Positions 1 to 12,100 of a stretch of DNA of 64,000 nt are shown piece after piece. Location: assembly GCF_921293095.1 (NCBI RefSeq), contig NC_060251.1, positions 87,468,566 through 87,532,565 of the forward strand, in the 5' to 3' direction. This DNA comes from Ischnura elegans. Lineage: Eukaryota > Arthropoda > Insecta > Odonata > Coenagrionidae. A model generated the notes under the pieces. That model did no database searches and was not told where the DNA came from. It saw nothing but the letters and a program-made list of their open reading frames with translations. A program made the position numbers and the translations under genes. Numbering within the stretch: position 1 is the stretch's first letter; the number at the start of each line of letters is the position of its first letter.

Positions 1-128
1 ATTCGTTGCAGCATGGTGCCCTCCACAAAGATTACAAGATGGTACAGAAAGTCTTTCATCTACAGGTTCCAACTTCACTCGTGAATTAACATGGATGGGG
101 TTTATAAACATTCTTCTCCGTCCAGGAT
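1..128 (-). CDS. Last visible exon of the zinc-ribbon gene, cut by the window edge
   Basis: After an acceptor (TTCTTTTCAG on the minus strand) the frame is open for all 128 bases. It reads PGRRRMFINPIHV early and ends SCNLCGGHHAATN. The CxxC-GG-HH pattern resembles a second zinc-binding finger whose remainder would lie outside the window. Phase agrees with the donor at 2871. Confidence 0.5.
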
Positions 129-3100
129 CTGAAAAGAAAAATGTTATAGTCATGAAAACACAGCTTCAGCAGCCATTGAATGATTCATAGTTGATGGTGA
201 TTTTAAGATTCGAAAATACATAAATATACAGCAGGAGTTTGTTATTGTGAAAATGGTATATAACTTGATCAAGACCCTGAGGGTGGGTCACATGGGGGAT
301 ACCCTCCTGAGGGACTGCCCCCCTGGGGGGCAGTGCTCTAGTCAATGATGGCAAAAAGAGTCAAGTATGTGGCAGGAGTGCAATTTATTTCTATGTTAAA
401 AGTATACTCTCACCTAAGTTCCTTTTATTGTGCATTAAGTCTTTTGCATAAATGTGCTATGAAAACTATACATCTACTGGATTCTAAATAAATATTTGAT
501 TAGTAATTGTTTTTAATTTAACTACCACAATGTTACTCATTTGGTTTTTAGTCATTATTCTAATTATTATTTTAAAGTTACCGATTTGGGGACGTTAAGA
601 ATAGGTTTATGGATCCAAGGGGGTGGCGGTTCGAAAGACTTTGGGAAACACTGGTTCAACACCTACCAATGACCATTCAAATATTTCGACTTCCTAAGTC
701 TTACGATAACTGTCCAACTGCCTCACCCGAAATAAAATCCGATACCTATAGGTAATATGAAACCATTTTAGTGGAGAACATGGAGCTCCACTAAAATTCC
801 ATGCTCCACTAAATTCACTCCATTATTGCCCCAGTGAATGTAAACCAATACAGAAAGAAATCTGAGAGGATTTACAAGGGGAAAATTGAGTTCCATCCTA
901 ACAACCTGCACTTTGGCCAACCCAGAAAGATAATCCGTTAAGATTATCAAGTGAAAATGTAAGTAGAATTGGGGAGGAGGGAAAGCTACCATTTTAAGCA
1001 CACACGCCACTTTTTAACGAAATTTAGTACTGAAATTTAGGAGAAGGTTGGAGCAGAGCAATAGAGGGATCCGTGGCTTTTCTTGCACATCTTGTGGAGT
1101 GGTAAAGTGGATTTGGCCATGGCCTTCACAGAGACAGAGCATTAGGTTTCCTTCATGCCCTCTGCTCTGTAGGTCTTGGATCAAAGCTCAAAGCAAAACG
1201 GTTAAGATGCTATACCCTCCGCTGTGTATCCACTTCCTGCTTTTTAAGTGAAAATTGATGGAAACAATTACTTGTCAACTCAAATTATTACTGGAAGTAA
1301 GGAAATAAAACTTTGTAAGGTTCACTGTTATTTAATTATGGGCACGACCCGGGTTTCGTAACTTGGTTACATCGTCAGGTGACTGATCTTGCATGCATCC
1401 TACATTTATACACAAAGTACAAAAGTGACAGTGAGGACATCTATCGGAAAGGAAAAGGACTGGTTGAAAGGGTAGGTGAGGGTTAAACATGGAATGGAAT
1501 AGGGAGAGGGGGGGGGGGGGGTAAGGGGGCAGCCTTGATTTGGGACAAGGGTTTTTCCTGTGACGATAGGTATCTGACCAGCCAGGGGAGGGCGGGGTTA
1601 AAGTGGGTGAGGAGACGAGAGCTAAAGAAGGTGGCGGTGTTGGGGAAGAAAGAGAGGATTAGCGGGGTACATTGTGTTTTCTAAATCACAATAGTCTATG
1701 GAAGGTCGTTGAGTCCGGCTGTGGAAGGTGCTGGTATGGGTTAATGATTTCCCCGAAAGGACATGGGTCACTGGGGGAATTTTGGTAAAAGCACTGCGTA
1801 GTATTCGTTCTAACGGCATGATGCATGCAAGATCAGTCACCTGACGATGTAACCAAGTTACGAAACCCGGGTCGTGCCCATAATTAAATAACAGTGAACC
1901 TCACAAAGTTTTATTTCCTTACTTCCAATATGGAGAGGTTTCACAAAGTACAGCCTGAAGTAATAAGTCAAATTATTATGTTTTTTTTCTCAATACATAA
2001 TTTGTTCTAGGGGCAACTTACATGTTTTGGGCCCAAAAGCAGACTTTGTGGTAGGGAGTTTTTTTGTAATTAGAGAGGTTTGCTGAGGGAGGTTGTTTGT
2101 GTGCTCTGTCCATTAGAAGTTTACAGGATCGGGCCAATGACTTTGAAATAGGGAGTTTTCCTTAACCCACGAGCGGGTGCGATGGTGTTTAAAGCATGCC
2201 AACCTTCGAAAACAAAGAATTTCAACATTGTACGTACACTCTGGTCTAGGATGGCCTCGTGTATTCTTACATTGAACTTTGATTGTCAATAGTAGCAATA
2301 GTATGATCTCTAAGTATTGTAGCTAATTTATTTTTAGACCGGCAAGGGGAACCAACACCTGTGGCGTACAAAATACGCCGTGCGACCGGCCCTGTACCTC
2401 GAGCTTTGCTTTTCTTGAATGGCCGCCTGTATTCTCAAAATGTTATTTTGACTGCCAATGGCATGAGTTTTTAAAGCACAAATATTGTAGCAATATTTTT
2501 TTTTAGATCGGCAAGAGGAACTCGACACCCGTGGGGTATAAATTATGCCGCGCGACAGGCCATGTACCTTTGTATCTGTATTGCCTATTAACGTACAAGC
2601 ATGAACTAATTTTTACAAATAAAGATAAATTTAGACAAAAATTGAGTGTTATCATATAAATGCATATGCAAATCGTGGGCTAAGTACGCCACGTGCCCGG
2701 TTGTGTAAAAATATCAGGTGCGCCCGCTCGAGGGTTAAAATTTCACTGTATAGGGGTTCATTGTATGCAGATTTCACTATTTCATTTGTGAAGTCAGCCC
2801 ACCCACAGCAATTGATCCTGCCATTGCTCTATGAGAAAAAAAACGAGCATTATGAGAAAAGCATACTTACACACTCCCAGGCATTCCACCTCATCATCGT
2901 CATTTTTAGGGACAATTTGCTTCCAATCCATAATGATCCATTTTGAATGACATCTGGGACAGTGATTGGGGGGCCAATTCCCTGGTGTATACAGTTTGTG
3001 CTCAACTGTATTCAAGCATGATGGACATTTTGTGGTAGCCTAGAAAATAATTTATTTAAATAAAGTAGAATGTTGATGATCAGGAAATCTGTATAATAGA

Positions 3101-6100
3101 AGCATTTAAAAGGAGGGCTTCCCATAGTGTATCAAAATTTCTATTTAAAAAAAAAAAACTGCATTGCCAAAAATACAGCTGTCTAAGTAGTTTCATTTTC
3201 CATCTCAGAGCCTGGCTGTCTTCACACTAATCCTGCGAGAGCAAGTCATCTAATTTGCCGTTTTATTCTGGAAACATTTCATTACGTGACTTGGGATACA
3301 CAGAGGTAGTGATTTTGCACAACATAATTCATAGCATCAATCTACACTATCTATTCCTCGAACTTTCGGGAATTAATTAGGAGAGGAACAGAAGCACTTT
3401 GAATTTCCGTTGAGCATGCTGCATGCCAAAATTACTTTAAATCTATCTGAGGAGATCTGCAGTTTCATGAAAAATGTGTGGCATATGAACAATTATTGCT
3501 CATTTTTTTCCTCAAAATATGATTGCCTAGTTTTCAATCATTGAGCTTCAACCATCACAAAGAGGAATTTTACTGACATCTTTAATCTAAATGTACTCAT
3601 TTGGTAGCAGTGAGAATCAATATGTTGCTTAAAACATTTTTCTTCAGTTGCTGTTTTCGCTCGAGAAAATACTCTTCTCCATTCAAAAGTTCACATTTTC
3701 ATTATGAATACAAGAAATAAATAGCCAGTTGCATCAAACATGGGCCAAAAATTGGCCCATGTTTGATGCAACTATTATCTGTTCACTTTATCTTTGCGGG
3801 TGAGCTGGTGTGGCTTAACCGAGTTGGGGTGAGAGGAGGGAAAGTTTATCTACACGTGACTTTCCCTCTGCCAATCAGCAGACAGTAGGCGTGGTCTAGC
3901 ACTTCGGAACGTCAGTCGCTCTCAGACCTCCGTCGTGTCAACTTCGTGAATCTGCTAGCTGTGTTGCCAAATCCTTTTCCCTTGCACTCCCCGTTTTTAA
4001 AAATGTTACGCCTATGTATGCCTTTCACCAGCGGTCTCGCATTTAGCGGACAATATCCTGGCTTCTGAGATGGGATTATTCTCAATACATTGTATGCATT
4101 GTTTCGCCGCCGGGCCCAAAATATCTGTGGCCACGTGTGAGTCACACCTTTTCAGTGAGACACAAGGGCGGCTATGTACATTTGGCAACGTTAAGGTCGC
4201 TCCTGCTCTCTCTCTCTCTCGGTACTACCCCTTCCCCTTCAGCGAGGCCCTCCGAGAGTGTCCGGGATCTCACGAAAGTTGACCCGCAGAGATAAAATGA
4301 ACAGATAATAGCTATGGGGCCAAATATAAGAACACAGCTTGTCTAACGGGCGAAAGAAAAAAAGAACAATGCCCAGGGGTATTATGATTAGGCCCAGTGC
4401 GAGATGTCCAAAAAAGTAGAGCTAATGGGATGATGGATAGAGTCATGTACATATTCCCAGAGAAGAAAACACAAAGACTGTTTCCTGGCAGTGTCCACAA
4501 GCAGTGCATTGAAACGTTTCATTTACGGAGTACAATATAAGATTATCTACTCAGGTTTAGCATCAACTTCACAACGCACCCATCAGAGCAAGAAGGAACA
4601 CCTTAAAGTCTTTGAATAGCAGGGAAGGGGAAAGTCACTAAAAGTAACATGTTCCAAAAGGAAAAGTTTACGTGTGCATTACTTAATGAAACTGAACAGC
4701 GAGTACTTCCAGGGGGAATTCATGAAAGGGCAATAAGGTTAAATGGAAGAAATGAATATTGAAGCACAACCACACACTTTTGTTTTAAGCGTTGACGTTT
4801 GTCACTCAAGTAAGACATACTAATTATCAGCATTTCTTAGGTTACACTTGAAACTTGCACCTAAAATGTATATGTCAGTTTTACCATAACTGTGAAGCAA
4901 CTGGAAAGGAAAGCAAGATACTATTGCTCCAGCTATGCCAAGCTGAAACGAAAAGAATACATAAGAAATAAGAGTATGACTTAGCGTGCAAATAAACTGA
5001 AGGGTCCATTTACCAAAATATGCGCTCCTTCTTGGTGAACCAAATTTTGTGGTATCTGTACAATATCCGGAGCTGGATGTGAGGCATTTGAAACTGCTGG
5101 GGAGTAGGCTGGTTTAGGTAATAAGTTCCTTCCTCTTTGTGGCTCAGGAAGGTATTTCGTCCTTGGTTCTGGGGCTGAGCTGCATCCGGGAATTTCTCTT
5201 GGTTCTTCTACAGTTCTCTCATTCATTTTCCTCGTACTAATAGATCTTTGCTGAAAGATATGAGCCAGAAAAAAATTAATGTACATTTTTTCACTCACTC
5301 TGTATATCAGGTAATACTTTTTCCCTCCATCCTGTCCATTCAGTTTTGATTTCCTAAGGGAGTTGGAGGGCTATACCAAAACTTTCGTTATCATTCATTT
5401 TGATATTTTTCAAGTTATATGTATTGGTTCGAAGTATATTAATGGTCCAAGCATTATTATGACAGAGTGAGAAAGAAACAGTGCACCGTGTACACTTCAC
5501 TTGATTGTCTTTCTCGTAATTGTCAGGAAGACAAGAGCAAAAATTGACCAAATGGTACTGAAATTTGTTTTCAGTTTCAGACCAATAACAAAATATTTTA
5601 GCTCTTCCTGCTTCTTTTTCCCTGTAATCAGGATGTATTCTTGGTAAATACGATCGGCAGACAGCAAATCCCCACTACCCTTCATGTTTGTACTTCGAGA
5701 GCCTTTCCCAAATTTTTGGATTATCAAGTTTCTCAACAATAATGCCAGCATATAAAAATGCTTCAGTAGTTGCGACAACAAACTCCACTTTCTCCCCCTT
5801 CCCTTTCTTTGACTGAGTAACTGTCTGTTCAAATGATAGCCATCGTTCTGTGGGTCCCCTTTCTTTCCCACGTTTTTATTTCTTCTTGCTGTAAAAGTCG
5901 ATGACTATATGTTCTATCCCCAAATACTTAGAAGGAGACCGAATTTCAAAAGATACGCACAAATGAATCTTACACTCCAGGCGTGGGTGCGCGAAATTTT
6001 GGGGTTCAATTGGTTCCAAATTATAAAATGCATTGTATGCATAGTACCAGATTACGCAGAATTTACCACTGTTTTATTCTAATTATTGATAACATCCATA

Positions 6101-9100
6101 GAAATCTTTACATTTAAAGAAATAAATGGGTGATACATTAAAAAAAACGGATTTCGTTTTGCGTTCGCCTCCAGCAAAGACTAGAATACTTATTTATTCT
6201 TACATGATGTATATATGAAAAATTTATTTCCTAATTATCCATGTTGTGTTATTACAAATATTTCCTGACATTATATATCATTCTTTTCCTTTAAAAATCA
6301 ACACGAATTGTTTTTAACAACTTTTTGAAACATTTCCACCAGCATTACGTTTATTGATTTTTTCCAATTTAGTATCGTGCGGTCTCTCAGACTGCTAATT
6401 GAATTCAGTTGCAAATTTACAGAAATTGATAATAGGAACGTTCAATTTTTAGAGTACGATGTCTTTATTATACAAAAATATGAAGCTATCGAGAATTATA
6501 GATAATATGAAATAGTAATTTTGAAAATATTCATAATTTTAGAAACGCAGCGGTCTCTCAGACTGTCACTGGTTAAGGGTTAAATAAGGGTGCGTCGTAT
6601 ATGCCATCAAATATGGTATTATGGTGCTTAAGAAGATTTGCATATGATTTATCTTCCTTTATGATGGCATATTTGAAGCATATTACCTGAAGTAACTACA
6701 AAACGTTGGAACTTACCTTTATCTTCTTTAGCCGGTACGAGTCCCTCCGCCCTCTTATCACATGGCTGCCAGGGTTCTTTGATGCTACTTCACTACTTTC
6801 GATAATTATTTGGGTAATCGATGTTACTTCCCCATTCACCTTAGAGGGACCTTCCCCAAAATTTCTACAGGGAATGGACATAAAGGTATCAATAAGATAT
6901 TATTAGTACAATATTAAATACAGTGCAACCTCGATATAACGACACCCCACGGTGCACTAATAAACACTCGCTATAGCGAATTGTCGCTTTACCGGAGGTG
7001 GAGCAAATAATAGCTAATATACCTGTTGCGAACAGATATACAGGAATAGGAGTGGTGCGGCGACAGATAAACATCTATCCGATAAACGTAAAGCATTAAT
7101 CCAGACAAAAGGCGATGTTTTTTTTGCATCACTAAATTTCCTTACTCAAATAACGACTAACTATTCAAACAATTTATAAGCGCCGCACTGAATAAAAATC
7201 ATGCAAAGCATTGTTTCGTCAATCATTATATTTATCGAACGACAGTTTACCACATAAATTTGAGACTGAGCACTCCATTAACTTCATTTCTAACAGATCG
7301 CTAGCAATTACAGAGGTTAAGGAGTCTTGATGAAAGTCTTCCGGCGGTGAAACCCTCGCTATGGCGAGAGCCAACACCGAAAGGGTCTCGTAAAAACGAA
7401 TTTTTTAACACGCTTATTATAGGGTCAATTGACGGTGCATCGGCTATCTCTCGTAATAGCGGGGGTGTCGCTATAGCCCGTACTCGCTTTAACGAGGTTC
7501 CACTGTATAACTAGAAATATAGGAATCACTAATTTTGTAAAAGATAAAAATGACAATGAGAATAGCTCATCAAAAACCAATCGTAAAGATACATGTAATT
7601 AAAATAATGAAACCTTCTGCATATCCATAAAGAAAACATGATGAAAATTTATTCCAAATGAAGGGACACATATCTAGCGAAGACACACAAGCACCCTATC
7701 ACTAGAGGCCCATGAAAGTGGTTTCATTTTTTGCTAAAATTCGTTTTAAAACTATGTGATTTTGGTTTTATAAGAAATCTTGGTGGTTATTGGTATAATG
7801 TTACAATTTTTGCACATTTCTAGGCATTTTATTATAATTTGGCACACATTTTGTTTATGCTTATACTTTAACTAAGCATTTTACATAACATTTAATACAA
7901 TTTTGATAGTAAAAAAATTCTCAACTAACAATTAGTATCTGTACCAGTTTTATAGTTTTTATTTTGGTGTAAAATGTAGGACTATATAATGCTTAAACAT
8001 CTTTGTTAATTAACAACAAAATACGCATTTTAAAAATACAAACAAAAGCTATTTTATCGATCTTCATGAATGTTTGCAACTTATTGTGGAAGATGAATGA
8101 TGTAGGCGTAGTAGTTTTCCATAGGTTGAGTTATAAAGTTCATGAAGTTGACAACATGGTTAATTTTAAGGTGCGCAGAGTAATTTATTGCACTGGGGTG
8201 TCTAAATTTTTGAAATTTTCTTTAAACAAAAAATAAATCAGAACTTAGAATAAAATTTTCTTTTAAGCAATGTATCATTCATTATTTTAGCATTCACTTA
8301 AGCCCAGATATAAATTTGATAAGTACAGTGGCACATCATTTTGACGCCAACAGTAATAATTGATAACAAGTAGAAAGAATAGGTAGATGCTAAGTAAAAT
8401 CAAAAAGATGTCACTATGCTGTTTGGGAAGCAGTGACAACCTGGATAAATCGAAAGACATCACCCCATATGTAGAAAACTTATTAACACGTTTCTCTACC
8501 AGGCATCAATGGAGTTAACTATTACATAAACTGAGCAATTTATTAAGCATTGTCATGCGAGACTTCATCTTTCAGTGCATGGCAGGGAATGAGTTAAAAC
8601 TTGGTGCCCCATGCACAGACTTGTTTTGGGCTTGGATGAATCTATTTTGAAGAAGTACTGTTTTGAGGAAGATTTGAAGAAGTGTAGGGATTAAGGCGAA
8701 TAAAGCATTATCCTCCCATTGGACTTCATTAGAAAAGGGTAAACATGCAACTAGGTCTACAGGTTAAACTAGTAGGGTAGGAAAAATGCACAGGTAATGA
8801 CCAGTCTATACAAAAACTTAGCAATAAATTTTAATTCAGCTATTAACAAAAAGAATTGCTTCACAGCAGTAGGGTGATTATAGAAATAATTAATACATAC
8901 TCGACACCATTTATCATTCTTCCACAGAATTAACAGCAAACTACTGGGCATAAGGTGTTAAAATTAAGCCGAGTTGTTTCTTAGCAACATAGATATCTTT
9001 TCCAGATTGTACATCTTAATAGGGTAGTTTCCTTCATCAAAGAAAATGTAAGGCATTGATTGTGATTCGTTACCCACCATTAGTGTATTCATAATATACA

Positions 9101-12100
9101 AATTATGTATTTGGTTTTAGAAATCTCATTTTAGAAGACTGATATTGAAGAAGGCCATATTGGCAGCCATGCGATGCCACTCCACGTGATGTCACAAGAA
9201 CCCAGATGCTATACGACTAGTCAGGAGTTTTACATCATTTAAGCTTACCAATGTATGCATAAGGCACACAGCTCAGGGAAAAATCTGTTAATAGTAACCT
9301 ATTAAAATTGCCTATGGTCGGAAAATTTCATTAGCTTGATAGGGTATTAATAATCCTTATTTAAGCCAAGCGCTACCTGCTAGCAGGGTACTCTGCTGCC
9401 TGCTAGCAGCCTGCATCATGGCGGCACTCATAGTCTCGCACCAAGGTGGCATCACACAGCAGCAGCCGGAACCATAGTGACATTACACAGGCTTTTCCCA
9501 GCATCCGTTGCGTTTTCGCTCACTTGAAAATTTTCACTTTTCATTTAATCGAGAAAAATAGATATCGTCATTTAAAAATCTAAAAGGATGAGATACGTTC
9601 TCCAGGAGTAATAATCTTTCGATTTAGGCAATAAAAAAATAGGAAACCACCCTATTCCTCATTATATTATTCTGTGATTTTTCATCTTGAGACGTCTTTT
9701 TCCATGCCTCATAGGTGGCGCTAACAGAATACAGATGAAAAGTGCATGAAATAAATTGCATACCACCCTGTGGGTTCCACGTTACATGATGATTTTCTCA
9801 TGAATTCAAAATCTATTATCTAATTCCCATTAATTGAGCTGAGGCACAGTTCCGCCGCAACACTGTTCAACGACAAATCGGACGGCCCGCGTTCGATTCC
9901 TGGCACCGGCCTTTTCAGAGAAAATCCAGAATGTTCCAGGAAGTTCCAGTGCGGCATTCAAGAGAGTTCGCCGTCACTATATAAACAAGCCATCCCGGCC
10001 AACAATTAGTCAGTCTGTACTTCGAAGTGGCAGTAAATGCTCCACTACAGGAACCACACCAGTGCGTTATTCAGCGTAGTAATGATTACAAAAGTGTTAT
10101 TCAGCGTAGTAATCATTACAAAAGTGTTATTCAGCGTAGCAATCGCTACAGAGCCAGGTTCTGAGCTAATTCTTTCATTGGATACCACGATTGAAGCATG
10201 GGTGCTGGAATCTCATGCTAAGAGCTCCGTAAAGACATTTTATAGCTAATTTTTTCTATAAACTGGCCTTAAATACAACAAATTCAGTTCAAATTACTAA
10301 TAAGTTCAACAGATTCAGGCTTCAATTGGTGGAAGTTAGACATATTTATTATCTGTTCATTTTATCTCTGCGGGTCAGCTTTCGTGAGATCCCGGACACT
10401 ATCGGAGGGCCTCGCTGACTAGGGAGGGGCCTCGCTGAAAGGGAAGGGGTAGTACCGAGAAAGAAAGAGCAGGAGCGACCTTAACGTTGCCAAATATACA
10501 CAGGCGCCCTAGTGTCCCACTGAAAAGGTGTGACTCATACTTGGCCACAGATATTTTGGGCCCGGCGGCGAAACAATGCATACAATGTATAGCTACTTAT
10601 TTAGAGGGGATTGAGGATAATCCCATCTCAGAAGTCAGGATATTGTCCGCTAAATGCGAGACCGCTGGTGAAAGGCATACATAAGCGAAACATTCTGATA
10701 AACGGGGATTGCAAGGGGATTCGTGAGGATGAGGATGCAAAAAGAATGGAGAAAAGTAGCACGACGGGTATTTTATTACATAATTTATTTTGTACTTATT
10801 GTTGGAGTGGTGTGGCTAATAAATCAACCTCCTCGTCTTCCCTCCCGTCAGTGTCCATATTTTTGGACTCACTTTCAGAGCCTTCAATAAACACGCTTGG
10901 ATGTTAATCTTTTAAATCAGAGGTATACAAAACTATATAGGTTGTAATACCCAAAAGTAAATACGGAGTTGAGGAAAAGGGTTAGGGTTTGTTAATAAAG
11001 GGATCGGAAAAGTACTGAGAGGGAATAGGTGGAGGGAGGGAGTCGGTGCTGATGGGAATGCAAAAGGTGAATAAAACTTTTCTGGAAAGGCGATGGAAAA
11101 GGATTGAAGTGGAAGAATAAGGAACAGAAAGTTATAAGTTGGATTTAAATGGAAGAATCAAAGAGCACCAAGAGAACGCGCGAGATTTGGCAACACAGCT
11201 AGCAGATTCACGAAGTTGACGCGACGGAGGTCTGAGAGTGACTGAAATTCCGAAGTGCTAGGCCACGCCTACTGTCTGCTGATTGGAAGAGGGAAAGTCA
11301 CGTGTAGATAAACTTTCCCTCCTCTCACCCCAACTCGGTTAAGCCACACCAGCTCACCCGCAAAGATAAAGTGATCAGACCTTAAGTAAATGAAAGATCG
11401 TAGCACTTTTCCACAAGAAATTTTAATGCGTACAACGTGTTTCGGCTCACTGAGCCATCATCTGGTACAAGACACTTGAACACATGTGAAGATCCCTTTT
11501 ATACCCTTGAGAAGGAGAGGATTTGACATCTTTGAGGATGGGTGGGGGGGGTGGGAACGGGTGTACAGAGTAGAGACAATGGGGAAAGATACAACTACGG
11601 GATGTGGAGAACCCACGTTGGAGGGAGGGTTCTAGTCATAACTGTAAAATGACTACACGTGGGGAGTCCCCCCATCCTCATCCCTTTTTTATCCTTTCTC
11701 AAGGGTATAAAAGGGATCTTCACATGTGTTCAAGTGTCTTGTACCAGATGATGGCTCAGTGAGCCGAAACGCGTTGTACGCATTAAAAATTCTTGTGGAA
11801 AAGTGCTACGATCTTTCATTTACTTAAATATTCAAATTACTACCTTAGCAGTCCCAGCCCAAAGTGCTTTGCCTCCACTCCACACTTCCCTAACCACAGA
11901 CACTTACCCCTCCACTCGCTCAAGTTCTGCCCACTCAGGGGCAACAAAGTTTTAACCAGACTGTAATTACATATGAGGATTAAATGGATCAACCAATTAA
12001 AGAATGAGGAAGTACCAAGAAGAGGGGCAGAAAAGAGAAGTCTTCTAAAAACCTTAAGGAGAAAACGGAATAACATAGTTGGTCACATTATAAGGAATGA

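Noticed and set aside
768-1010. Minus-strand 80-codon open frame
   Set aside because: Belongs to a dispersed repeat also seen at 43.7 kb; no splice signals or family match.
1500-1520. Poly-G run as a G-quadruplex regulatory site
   Set aside because: It lies inside a foldback element, and similar runs occur in nearly every MITE here, so a locus-specific role is not supported.
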